A DNA stretch of 64,000 nucleotides from NCBI GenBank assembly GCA_023436245.1, contig JAEZJZ010000037.1, positions 1 through 64,000 on the forward strand, in the 5' to 3' direction. The notes under the pieces are model-generated. The model had not been told where the DNA came from and ran no database searches. It saw nothing but the letters and a program-made list of their open reading frames with translations. This DNA comes from Bacillota bacterium (lineage in GTDB: Bacteria > Bacillota > UBA994 > UBA5500). This document shows, in pieces, positions 16,244-24,719 of the stretch (positions are counted from its first letter, which is position 1; the number at the start of each line of letters is the position of its first letter). Position numbers and translations under genes: made by a program.

Positions 16244-16591
16244 TCAGCCTCCCATGTCGCCGAATTGCACTCTGAGGCAGGGGCAGAGACCGGGAGCCAC
16301 GAACTTTGGGCTGAGACTGCCCAGCGCACGCTCCAGCTTGGCCCGCTTCTCTGGGTCGGGCACCTGCGCTTGGCCGATTGCCGGTTCATGGTCTACTAGC
16401 TCTACGGAATGTTGCTGCTGGCTTTCCCGATGGTGTTTACCATCAATGCCGAAAGTCTTTCAAAGCCTACCCGGCGTCTGCTTCGGCGCTGTGATGGCCA
16501 AAGGTATGGACAACACCGCCCCGAACCCAGAAATAGCGGCTCTCCTCGCGGCGGAAGTTGCCGCCGCAGTTTGAGCTTCATTCTGATCCAT
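16244..16591 (-). pseudogene. Small ORF with one in-frame TGA (possible selenoprotein or nonsense-mutated gene)
   Basis: Reading the minus strand from the ATG at 16591, preceded by GGGGAGAGG, gives 43 codons, a TGA (16462-16460) and then 71 more sense codons in the same frame to a TGA at 16246-16244. The downstream part is protein-like (VPDPEKRAKLERALGSLSPK, then FVAPGLCPCL). There is no good start codon just after the internal TGA. Directly 3-prime of it is a hairpin (16455-16422) with stem GATGGT/ACCATC and outer pairing CTTTC/GAAAG, placed where bacterial SECIS elements lie. I recognise no family. It may be a decayed gene, a selenocysteine gene or chance. Confidence 0.35.
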
Positions 16592-16680
16592 GTCCTCTCC
16601 CCATGGGAGCGCATGACACCAGCAAGCTCTTGAAGATGTAACAGGCCCGCCTGGGGTGCCAGGCGGTCCTGTTCTACTAA

Positions 16681-17013
16681 TCATTCGTCACAAAAGCCGT
16701 GTTCGAACAGCAAGTGCATCCAATCCTGCCCGGCGTGCAGCACACGGGCAACAAGGATTTCACCATCGCCAATTCGATAGAAAACCAAATATGGCTTCAC
16801 AAAGATGCGCCTATAACCCGGTGAAACCAAGGATAAATCATCTGTCGGTAAGACAGCACCAAGGCGCGGGTTGTCCCCCAGCCGAAGGATCGACTGTTCC
16901 AGTCGTTGTAGCATTCGTACTGCGGCCGCACGGTTATCCTGTGTAATGTAGTCAAATATGCTGTCAAGATCATCAACCGCGTCTGCAGTGTAGCGTATTC
17001 TAAACCTCGCCAT
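16681..17013 (-). CDS. ParE/RelE family toxin
   Basis: A 110-residue toxin of the ParE/RelE fold. It begins MARFRIRYTADAVDDLDSIF, followed by a two-helix region and the C-terminal strand motif GYRRIFVKPYLVFYRIGDGEI. I choose the ATG at 17013, which lies inside the end of the antitoxin gene (14-base overlap), the usual toxin-antitoxin arrangement. An upstream in-frame start would add residues that do not fit the family. ParE members poison gyrase and RelE members cleave mRNA; the sequence does not clearly say which applies here. Confidence 0.87.
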   Translation of the reverse strand: MARFRIRYTADAVDDLDSIFDYITQDNRAAAVRMLQRLEQSILRLGDNPRLGAVLPTDDLSLVSPGYRRIFVKPYLVFYRIGDGEILVARVLHAGQDWMHLLFEHGFCDE

Positions 17014-17299
17014 GGACGCGCTCATGCAGTCGGGCAAAGACCTGATCATGCTCAATTAGGTTTCCTTCTTTGATCTGGCTGTCCGCTGCAGCCAGCTTAG
17101 CCTGCAGCCGAATCCAAGCCTCGCGCCTGCAGAAAGCTTCGTGACTCATCACCACTAGATCGTTCTCACCGTTATTGGTAACGATGATTGGCTCATCAGA
17201 TTCATGACAGAGCTTGGAAAACGCCTTATAATCTGAACGGATCGCCGATGAAGGCTTAACCATCATCGCGGCGGGCCTCCGTCTGGGTTGAAGCATCAT
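17000..17299 (-). CDS. Phd/YefM family antitoxin
   Basis: A 99-residue antitoxin. The Phd/YefM core is SSAIRSDYKAFSKLCHESDE, then PIIVTNNGENDLVVMSHEAF, followed by a helical C-terminal toxin-binding tail. The start at 17299 is supported by an AGGAGG 5 bases upstream, although M12 or M13 would give a more typical N-terminus. It overlaps the ParE-like toxin downstream. Phd-type antitoxins neutralise the toxin and repress the operon by binding its promoter. Confidence 0.87.
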   Translation of the reverse strand: MMLQPRRRPAAMMVKPSSAIRSDYKAFSKLCHESDEPIIVTNNGENDLVVMSHEAFCRREAWIRLQAKLAAADSQIKEGNLIEHDQVFARLHERVHGEV

Positions 17300-17409
17300 G
17301 GCAACCTCCTGTCATTTAAGTACCTATAGCTTACCATATGACTGTCGTGATGACAACAATCGATGACCTGGTCTTCATGTAACGGCTGCGAACATGGGTA
17401 TCCAGACTT

Positions 17410-17637
17410 TCACCATTCCATAGACGCCTGCTCGTCTTCCCACACATTGATGGAGAGTAGCTTGCCGGCATCCGATAGGCTCTGAAAGCGTTCCGCCCGG
17501 ATAAACCCATGGCGACCGGCGAGTAGCGGCCGTAGCTTCACCGCAAGCTCCAGGTGCCTATCTGCACTTCCCTCAAATGGCGTGACCTCAAAGATTGCGA
17601 CAACTTTGCGCCACCTGCTCAGGTTACGTAGTGTCAT
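17410..17637 (-). pseudogene. Truncated ABM-domain gene (third copy of a duplicated family)
   Basis: The sequence from VVAIFEVTPFEGSADRHLEL to INVWEDEQASMEW matches the first 65 or so residues of the intact ABM-domain genes at 26430-26792 and 44458-44838. It lacks their start codon (the ATG has become CTGG-like sequence) and stops at a TGA where both intact copies have CGA (arginine). Beyond that point similarity ends. It is therefore a decayed, 3-prime-deleted copy. It lies 49 bp downstream of the Fic gene on the same strand, while the intact copies lie downstream of nuclease genes. Confidence 0.75.
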
Positions 17638-17686
17638 CAACTGGCTTTTCGGGTCTTTCTTATCAAGAGACTTGGCCGTGCACGCG

Positions 17687-18712
17687 TCATCGCCTTTCTT
17701 TGATGAACGCTTTACCAATGCCGGTCAGCCTATACTTTTGCAGTCTACTGTTGGGCTTATCTGGAACGGTCATCTCGATAAAGCCATCTGTCAGGAGAGG
17801 TTCAACATGACGCTTAAACGCGCGCGAGTCGCCGTTCAGTTCAATCGCCGCAAGAATCTCTTTGCGTGACAGCGTTTGACCTTCAAGTGCCTTCAGCACA
17901 GCTATCTGCGTGTCGCTCAAATCGACTTGGTGCTGATCTTTGTGCTTAACTTGGTGCTCTTCTTGTGCCGCAATAATGTCGTAGAGCGCGGACAGCGTGA
18001 ACTCGATAAGTACGCCAGAATCGTTCGCCTTCCGTGCGTCCGCGAGCACCTGATGATACTGCGGTCTGTTTTGGTAAAGGACCGTCTCCATTGGAATCCA
18101 AGCAAAAATCGCATTCCATTTGTCGAGGAGAAGCGTCTGCCACAGCCGCCCCATGCGCCCATTGCCATCGGCGAACGGGTGAATGGTTTCGATCTCATAA
18201 TGCAGTATGGCACTCTTCAGTACGGGGTGCAGTTCTGACTTCCTCGCCCAAGCGAACAAGTCTTCTACAAGCTGAGGCACGAACTGCGGACGTGCGCCTA
18301 TATGGACCGCCACATCACCATCGAACACGCCAACGTCACCGCTGCGAAACTTGCCGGACTCCTTGACCAGTCCGTCCGTCATCAGCCTATGGGCTTCTAA
18401 GAAGTCCTTGATGGCGTAGGGGTTGAACGACATGATCCTGTCGTAGGCTTCGTAGGCGTTCTTGACTTCCTTGATGTCCGTCTGCTTACCCGCGACTGCC
18501 TTACCCTCAAGCACAGCGGTTACTTCACCTAGCGTCAACGAGTTCCCCTCGATGGCCAAGGACGAGTGGATCGTTCGCACTCGGTTTTCCCTGTGCAGCC
18601 GGATGTCGCGCTTAAACTGCGTGCCGTACTCAAGCCTCGTCACGGTCTCAACAATTTTGGCCAGGTAATCGGCGGCCTTTTCCGTTATGGTATACGGCGG
18701 TTTGCTAGGCAC
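17687..18712 (-). CDS. Fic family protein with N-terminal inhibitory motif
   Basis: A 341-residue Fic-domain protein. The active-site motif HPFADGNGRMGR (residues 178-189) is complete, including the catalytic histidine. An N-terminal inhibitory motif of the S/T-x-x-x-E-G/N type (SSLAIEGN, residues 50-57) marks a class II, self-inhibited Fic enzyme. The C-terminus holds a winged-helix-like region (LSDTQIAVLKALEGQTLSRK). Such enzymes usually AMPylate target proteins. I start at the GTG at 18712 because AGGAGG is 9 bases upstream; an earlier GTG at 18721 almost touches that site. It is a single gene with the broken ABM fragment downstream. Confidence 0.9.
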   Translation of the reverse strand: MPSKPPYTITEKAADYLAKIVETVTRLEYGTQFKRDIRLHRENRVRTIHSSLAIEGNSLTLGEVTAVLEGKAVAGKQTDIKEVKNAYEAYDRIMSFNPYAIKDFLEAHRLMTDGLVKESGKFRSGDVGVFDGDVAVHIGARPQFVPQLVEDLFAWARKSELHPVLKSAILHYEIETIHPFADGNGRMGRLWQTLLLDKWNAIFAWIPMETVLYQNRPQYHQVLADARKANDSGVLIEFTLSALYDIIAAQEEHQVKHKDQHQVDLSDTQIAVLKALEGQTLSRKEILAAIELNGDSRAFKRHVEPLLTDGFIEMTVPDKPNSRLQKYRLTGIGKAFIKERR

Positions 18713-19097
18713 CCAAACCACACCTCCTATACTTCATTGAGGTTGCGCTTGGTGGCCGTGCCACCATTTAACTTCATCACTATTATCCCCGCTAATAGTC
18801 AGGAATACGATTATGTACTACGCCCCCTGGGATTACGCCTTCCTGAATGTGAAGCAGTAACAAACCTGTTCTCCGGCGACCCATTGTTTTCCTCTGAACT
18901 GACGGCGTTCTTGAACAAATTGGGACGCCGGCCACGCTGTGCCGGACTTGGCTAACCATAGAGAACTCTGTTGGGGACACAGTACTATATGCATTTGCGG
19001 CAGAAACCTCCCATATAAAGGCAGGAAGGCATCTGACGAAGTCAGAATAATCTATGTAATGACTAGATTGCTTGCGGAGCAGTAAGGAGGAGAAGCG
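18713..19097. other. Gene-free stretch between Fic and the secreted protein gene
   Basis: About 385 bp with no supported coding sequence. It contains a strong AAGGAGGAG ribosome site (19083-19091) just before the TTG start at 19098 and an AGGAGG for the Fic gene at the other end. No clear promoter consensus or RNA element was recognised. Confidence 0.5.
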
Positions 19098-21736
19098 TTG
19101 AAGAAGGGGTTCGTCTGTCTATCTGTCTTCATGGGACTAGCGCTGCTGTTGCTACAAACTTTGTTCCCCAATCCGGCAATTGCAGAGGAGCAGAAGCCGG
19201 GCGTAATTACCGGCACGGTCAGCCTGCCCGCCCAGCAGACGGCGAAGAGTAACTTGGCTGTCCAGGTTATCGCATTCGCCGGGCCTGATAGTTACTCCAC
19301 CACCGTGGTGATCCCGCAGGGGCAGCGTAGCGCGGACTACACGCTGACTTTACCCTCTGACAAAGGGGATTACCACATCAAGTATGCTCTGCTGGAGGAG
19401 CACGCTGGTATAGTCGCCCGAGGCTATGTCACCGCCGCAGGTGGAGTCTCTTACCGTGAGTATGAACGAGGCAGATGGTCGTCTGGCGACCGAGTAGATT
19501 TCAGCTTGGCTGCCTCCAAGAACCCTCGAGGCATGCAGATAGTCTTTGAGCTGGCCGTCCCGGGCTTGCAGCCCAGCCTACCCCAAATCGAGGCCGAGTG
19601 CTACGATGGTCGCGCTGCCAACGGTCGTCGGCACATTTGGGAGTACAACCTGCAGCCCTGTATTGAGCCTTCTATTCAGGGCTGGGTAATCGGCCTGAAT
19701 ACCCTGAACTTTGGGCAGGTAGATAGCTACCATGTGGCTATCTCCACCAACGAGATCATTTTCACACGGGTGGTTACCTCCGCAGACATCAATATACCCA
19801 TAGTCTTCAACTCCACCGTCAACCACGTTCCAATAAACGTCGCCCTGCCTGACATCACCGGCATGGACCAGAGCCAACCAGTGTTTGACTTGCACCAGCC
19901 TGACGGCGACGGAATCTGGTACAGCGGTTATGGCCGAAACGGCACACTGGTACCCAAAGGAACCTACAATGTGCAGGTGTGTGACGATGTTTACAGCGAA
20001 CTGGCCTACACCTTCTATCTGGCGAACGTGACGCTGTCTGAACAGGCGAGCACCATCGATCTTACCCAACTCGCCACCACTCAGTTCAGCATCACTGTGC
20101 CTGTCAACAGCGCAATAATCTACTCCGGCGGCTCGCCCACAGCGATTCCGGTGGCTACAAACCGTGTGCTGATTTGGCAGCAGACCGAAGGTGACGACAA
20201 TACTAGCAGTTATCGGATGTATAGCAACGCCGGTGATTACAAAGAGTTTAACCTGGAAGTTCGGATAGGAACACGGCCTGATGAGTGGTGTTACCGGTGG
20301 TACTACGGGGATGGACCCGGGTTCACCGTTCCCAGTAGCATGGATTTTGGGGAAATGCAGCTGCGTACCAGCTTTCAGCCGAGGTTATCTGCATATGCAC
20401 CTGGAGCAATGCTCCACTACACAGACGATCACTTCTGCGTCTTAGATGAGCACAACAGAGAGTGGCTGGTTTACTCGTCCTGGCAGCCAGTCATCGGCGA
20501 ATTGAGGTTACTCCAAAATGGTCAAACCCGACCCTGCACTTCGTCTACGGTCAAGCTTTGTTGCCGAACGGACTGGATGGAGAATGCACGCTCACCTATG
20601 ACATCCCCCAGGGTCCCATCCCCATAGAACCCAGCAGCTTCCCTGCCGATGACGATAGCTCCGGTCCCAGCACGCCATCCACGCCGGAAGAGGCAGGCGA
20701 TCAACCAGTGATCACAGGAGACGATCTTTCGATTGCAGTTCAGGAAACGGAAGATGCTGAAGACGAACAGATGATCATCTTTGGCATGACTGTAGATGAC
20801 GCAAGACTTACCGCGGCTGCCAATACCGCCAGAGATCAGTCGCAACCGCTGCTCATTGTCTTGCCAAGTCTTTCCCAATCAGAAGATCCTTCGCATACCG
20901 AAGACGGCAGACCGATCACGCGCATCGCCAGACTGTGCGTCGATGACCAGCAATTAGACTCGCTGCTGGGAGTGGACATCCAAGTGCGGGGTCCGCAAGG
21001 AACTACGATGCTGCTTACGCACGACCAGACGGAGGCCAACACCTTAACCGGGGAAGGCCTGGAATTGGAGATGTATGATCTGAACCCGGCAAGCGTGCAG
21101 GCTAGCCTGGAAGAGGGCGGTGAAGCTGTCTTTGCGCAGGAGATCACCGCTAACGTTCATGGACCGACCGCCCTGCTCTTCGTCATACCCGAGGGATTAG
21201 AGGAAGCTGGCTTGCGTATCAAAGTCAACCACACTGATGGCAGCACCGAGGACATCGTCCCCAAGGTGGTGGTTATGGGTGGCGTCAACTACCTTCAGGC
21301 GACAGTAGACAAATGGAGCACGTTGATTATCTACAGGCCTGCCAAGGAGGAATCTGTGAGCGAGATTATTCTGACCATCGGGGAACTGGAAGCTATGGTC
21401 TCTGGCGAACTCCGAGAGCTAGACGCCGCTCCCTATCTTGATCTGACTGCAGGGCGCACAATGGTGCCGCTGAGGTTCATCAGCGAGACTCTTCAGGGTC
21501 AGGTCACCTGGCTGCGAGAAAGCAATCAAGTACGAATTGTCGATGGTCAAAACGAGATCCTGCTGACTATCGGGGAGACAGCGGTGCTAGTCAACGGCAA
21601 GGCTGCAACTATCGACGCCCCGGCTGTCCTTAGCCCACAAGGGCGTACCTTTGTCCCCCTGCGCTTTGTCAGCGAGACAATCGGGGCCGATGTTGCCTGG
21701 CGCGGCGAAACCAAGCAGGTGGTCATCAGGCGCTGA
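19098..21736 (+). pseudogene. Secreted protein with C-terminal copper-amine-oxidase-like domain, interrupted by a frameshift
   Basis: Two overlapping reading frames form one gene of about 879 codons if one base is restored. Frame 1 (19098 to about 20515) has a TTG start behind AAGGAGGAG and a signal peptide (MKKGFVCLSVFMGLALLLLQ). Frame 2 continues to 21736. It ends in two copper-amine-oxidase N-terminal-type repeats (GRTMVPLRFISETLQGQVTW and GRTFVPLRFVSETIGADVAW), a common anchoring or stalk domain in Bacillota surface proteins. The join is at an A4 run (20515-20518): adding one A gives LRLLQKWSNPTLHF, smooth across both frames. This could be an assembly error, a real mutation or, less likely, recoding. 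Confidence 0.8.
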
Positions 21737-21755
21737 CCTGACCGGAAATTGCGGA

Positions 21756-21786
21756 GGGCCGACTCAGAACTGCTCTGAGCCGGCCC
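21756..21786 (+). terminator. Terminator after the frameshifted secreted protein gene
   Basis: A 13-position stem with one mismatch: GGGCCGACTCAGA (21756-21768) pairs with TCTGAGCCGGCCC (21774-21786) around a 5-base loop, followed by TTGCTTAATG. It lies 20 bases past the stop codon. Confidence 0.7.
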
Positions 21787-21994
21787 TTGCTTAATGATGT
21801 AAGCATCCACAGTCGTACGCCGTCAATTACTCAGTAGCCTGCCCCTCTGACATCCATAATGCTAGCAGACTCCGTACCTCCTGTCTCCTGCAATACCTCT
21901 GAAGGCAAGGCCCTAAGCGAACCATTATCCTGCCAAACGCCAACCCTAACGAAGGTAGCTGCGATTTGGCTGGCGCTAAAGTGCTTCTCGCTAA

Positions 21995-22027
21995 TTGACA
22001 TTGCGTCTCACATCAACTATTATTGAT
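21995..22027 (+). promoter_or_regulatory. arsR-arsM promoter with ArsR-type operator
   Basis: TTGACA (21995-22000), a 17-base spacer and TATTAT (22018-22023). The inverted repeat ATCAA-CTATTA-TTGAT (22012-22027) covers the -10 box, the position expected for an ArsR repressor released by arsenite. The 200 bases between the preceding terminator and this promoter show no gene. Confidence 0.8.
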
Positions 22028-22040
22028 TTGAGGTGATGAT

Positions 22041-22385
22041 GTGCTCGAAGCGACGATGGTGACGAGAGTTGTCCGGGTGGCGAAGGCTTTGGCAGACCCT
22101 AATCGCGTGCAGATATTGGCGTTGCTGCGCGAGGGGCGCGAGTCCAGTCAGTTGCCCTGTTGTGGCTTGGCACAGCCCGTTGAGCAGCGGGCAATCTGCA
22201 ACTGCGAACTGCAAGAGATACTGCGGATTCCACAGTCTAACGTGTCGTATCACATCAAGGCGTTGCGCGAGGCCGGTTTGGTTCGGGAACTCCCCGTTGG
22301 CAAATGGAGCTATGTTGCCATCGATCCCGCCGCGTACGCGCTGGTTGATGCATTCCTTGGTCGGTCAAATGTAGAGGGGGAATAA
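22041..22385 (+). CDS. arsR: ArsR family metalloregulator (first)
   Basis: A 114-residue winged-helix repressor. The DNA-recognition helix region reads LRIPQSNVSYHIKALREAGL. Before it lies an unusual cysteine-rich insert with LPCCGLAQP and AICNCELQE, giving CC and CxC pairs that are likely arsenite ligands. The start is a GTG with GAGGTGAT upstream. It is 3 bases from arsM and directly behind a promoter with an ATCAA-N6-TTGAT operator. It differs in layout from the second ArsR at 25832, so the two probably answer to different sites. Confidence 0.9.
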   Translation: MLEATMVTRVVRVAKALADPNRVQILALLREGRESSQLPCCGLAQPVEQRAICNCELQEILRIPQSNVSYHIKALREAGLVRELPVGKWSYVAIDPAAYALVDAFLGRSNVEGE

Positions 22386-22388
22386 CGG

Positions 22389-23279
22389 ATGTACAAGAGT
22401 TTGCAGGCGGCAATCCAGAAGCATTACGGCAAGCACGCCACCAGTGCCCGGCGAGAAACCCGCCGTTGCGGCTGTCACGACGAGGGCATCGGTCAGACGC
22501 TCTATTCACGTGAACAACTGGAGGCGTTGCCGGTGGAGGTGGCGCGGGCTTCTGCCGGATGTGGGAATCCCACCGCGCTGGCTAGCCTGCGCCCGGGCGA
22601 AACGGTGTTGGACCTGGGCAGTGGCGGAGGCATCGACGTCTTTCTGGCCGCTCGGCAGGTAGGCGAGACCGGTTTTGTCTATGGTCTGGATATGACTCCC
22701 GAGATGCTGGCACTTGCGCAGGAGAATGCCCGCAAGTTAGGAGTGCCAAACGTCGAGTTTCTACAAGGCCAAATTGAGCAAATCCCGTTTCCTGATGCGT
22801 CTATTGACGTGATTCTCAGCAACTGCGTGATCAATCTCTCCGCAGACAAGGATCAGGTGTTCAGCGAGGCCTTCCGGGTGCTTCGGCCCGGTGGACGCCT
22901 GGCGGTCTCCGACATGATGTTTGTCGGCGATCGGGCACTGTTGCCGCCCCAGGTTCGTGACAGTATGGACTCATGGGCTGCCTGCGTCGCTGGCGCCCTG
23001 CAGCTGACGGATTATCAGCAGAAACTGATCGCCGCCGGCTTTGAGGATGTGTCGATCCAAATCACCAGCGAATATGACCCTTCCGTGATCAGCGGGGGGA
23101 GTTGCTGCGCTTCCGCCTCCAACGACTGCTGCGGCACCGGCGCAACCAGCACCAATAGCTGCTGTACGCCGCCGACAATTGAAGGCATCAAGCTGGTGAG
23201 CGGCTTTGTGCAGGCATATAAGCCAGACCCCGACCGCACTTCCCTACCGGATGCCCGTTCAACCGGCATGAACCGCTGA
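22389..23279 (+). CDS. arsM: Arsenite S-adenosylmethionine methyltransferase
   Basis: A 296-residue SAM methyltransferase of the ArsM family. The SAM motif VLDLGSGGGIDVFLA is at 73-87. Three conserved arsenic-binding cysteines are visible: C58 (SAGCGNP), C146 (SNCVINL) and C199 (WAACVAGA). Two further cysteines sit at the N-terminus (C27, C29). The C-terminal region has three adjacent Cys-Cys pairs (239-240, 247-248, 258-259). The enzyme methylates As(III) to methyl- and dimethyl-arsenicals. It is co-transcribed with arsR. The ArsP-like permease on the opposite strand could export methylated products. Confidence 0.93.
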   Translation: MYKSLQAAIQKHYGKHATSARRETRRCGCHDEGIGQTLYSREQLEALPVEVARASAGCGNPTALASLRPGETVLDLGSGGGIDVFLAARQVGETGFVYGLDMTPEMLALAQENARKLGVPNVEFLQGQIEQIPFPDASIDVILSNCVINLSADKDQVFSEAFRVLRPGGRLAVSDMMFVGDRALLPPQVRDSMDSWAACVAGALQLTDYQQKLIAAGFEDVSIQITSEYDPSVISGGSCCASASNDCCGTGATSTNSCCTPPTIEGIKLVSGFVQAYKPDPDRTSLPDARSTGMNR

Positions 23280-23315
23280 CCTGGAATCACATAAATTGCG
23301 GACCATATAACCTAA

Positions 23316-23344
23316 GGCCCCACCAAACAGGGTTTGGTGGGGCC
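23316..23344. terminator. Perfect 13-bp hairpin between convergent arsenic transcripts
   Basis: GGCCCCACCAAAC (23316-23328) pairs with GTTTGGTGGGGCC (23332-23344) around a 3-base loop. It lies between arsM and the oppositely oriented thioredoxin-like gene and probably stops transcription from both sides. Confidence 0.75.
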
Positions 23345-23370
23345 GAGCTATGTCGCAGATTTCGAGAGCC

Positions 23371-23609
23371 TTACTTCACAGCACTGATCAGTCGCTTGAT
23401 CTCGTCCTTGCTTGGAACGCGCCCGGTAACGGCTAAGTGTCCGTCAAGCATCAGAGCCGGAGTACGCAGCACTCCAGCCGCGGCGATTGCGGCTAGATCA
23501 GTGACATAGCTGATCTCGTCATCGCGGCCAAGTTCGCTAACCGACTCCTCGGTCAGCTTGAGCAACTTCTTGCGTTGGCACACCCAGGACCTAATACCTT
23601 GATCTGCAT
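23371..23609 (-). pseudogene. Small thioredoxin-like protein of arsenic clusters, frameshifted in its CxxC motif
   Basis: The gene opens ATG at 23609 (MQIKVLGPGC, with GAGGAGGGG upstream). The rest, KKLLKLTEESVSELGRDDEI, then VTDLAAIAAAGVLRTPALML, is in another frame. Inserting one T between 23573 and 23574 restores GPGCANCKKLL, the CxxC redox motif of the small thioredoxin-like proteins found with ArsP-type permeases. The restored protein would be 79 residues. As sequenced, only a 70-residue ORF from a GTG without the first cysteine could be made. A one-base assembly error or a true inactivating deletion in the active site are the two explanations. Confidence 0.8.
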
Positions 23610-23630
23610 GTTCAACCCCTCCTCGTTTTC

Positions 23631-24605
23631 CTAGAGCAACTTCGGTGTTAGCCAGTTAGACAGGTAGCCGATGATTATGATGCCGCCTGTCACAACTCCA
23701 ACGAACGTCCCCAGCAGTCTTGGCTTGACAGCCTTGCTGAGCATGACCAACGACGGCAAAGAGAGCGTGGTAACCGCCATCATGAACGCGATGATCGTGC
23801 CGCTTCCCACCCCTTTAGCGAAGAGCGCCTCGGCGATCGGAATGGTGCCAAAGATGTTGGCATACTTGGGGATTCCAACCAGTGCCGCCAAGACCACAGC
23901 GAACGGGTTCCGGGCACCCAGCACAGTCTCAATCCAGGCTGCGGGAATCCAGTTATGAATGACCGCACCCAATCCAACGCCAGCCAAAACATAGGGCCAG
24001 ACCCGGCCCACTATCTCCCGCACCTGTTCGCGGGCAAAAGCGAGGCGAGCTGACCGGTCCATCTCCCCACCGGTGGCAGACTCCTCCCCGGCCGCCACTT
24101 GGCTCGGCTTAATGAAATCCGCGATTTGATTCTCCATTCCCAATTTGCCGATGATCGTCCCTCCAACCACGGCCGGAACCAGGCCGACCAATAAGTAAGC
24201 GATGGCGATGCGCATTCCAAAGACGGAGATGAGAAGCAGCAGCGCGCCCAAGTCCACCAAGGGCGACGAAATCAGGAAGGAGAAAGTTATAGACAGCGGC
24301 AACCCGGCCTGCGTGAAGCCAATGAAGATCGGAATGCTGGAACAGGAGCAAAATGGAGTGACAGTTCCCAGCAAAGCCCCGATAATGTTGCCACCCAAAC
24401 CGCCAATTTTGCCGAGAATGCGCCGCGTCCGCTCTAGCGGGAAGAAGCTCTGAACGTATGAGATGCTGTAGATCATCACCGCCAGCAGAATGAAGATCTT
24501 GATTGTATCGTATATGAAGAAATGCAGGCTGGCACCAAGCCTCGTCTCAAGATTCAGGCCAACTCGCCTGAGGATCCAGCCGACACCATCGGATAGCCAG
24601 AGCAT
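23631..24605 (-). CDS. ArsP/DUF318-type permease
   Basis: A 324-residue membrane protein with about eight to nine hydrophobic segments. It has the family signature GTVTPFCSCSSIPIFIGF (near residues 80-97), whose cysteines bind trivalent organoarsenicals in ArsP, and the second-half motif ALVGIPKYANIFGTIPIAEAL. It carries a charged central cytoplasmic loop (about 165-195). It lies between ACR3 and the thioredoxin-like gene on the minus strand. Efflux of methylated arsenicals made by ArsM is likely but inferred. No clear ribosome site is seen before its ATG. Confidence 0.85.
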   Translation of the reverse strand: MLWLSDGVGWILRRVGLNLETRLGASLHFFIYDTIKIFILLAVMIYSISYVQSFFPLERTRRILGKIGGLGGNIIGALLGTVTPFCSCSSIPIFIGFTQAGLPLSITFSFLISSPLVDLGALLLLISVFGMRIAIAYLLVGLVPAVVGGTIIGKLGMENQIADFIKPSQVAAGEESATGGEMDRSARLAFAREQVREIVGRVWPYVLAGVGLGAVIHNWIPAAWIETVLGARNPFAVVLAALVGIPKYANIFGTIPIAEALFAKGVGSGTIIAFMMAVTTLSLPSLVMLSKAVKPRLLGTFVGVVTGGIIIIGYLSNWLTPKLL

Positions 24606-24719
24606 TCTTAGAAGTTGATCATTTAGCTAGGCAAGAACTGACATGCGTTGAGCCCCTTTCACCTATCGGTAAGGTCGATCACCTGATCGTACCGCGATGC
24701 GCCCCAGATTCCCTCACTC

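Noticed and set aside
16032..16574. 180-codon plus-strand frame overlapping the end of the AlkZ-like gene
   Set aside because: It starts inside the AlkZ-like gene in another frame, has no ribosome site, and its translation is rich in Arg/Ser/Pro as expected for a shadow frame.
20500..20530. Programmed -1 frameshift in the secreted copper-amine-oxidase-domain gene
   Set aside because: The codons across the A4 run (CTC CAA AAT) do not form an X-XXY-YYZ slippery heptamer. Two other genes in the window show the same one-base loss, so sequence error or mutation is simpler.
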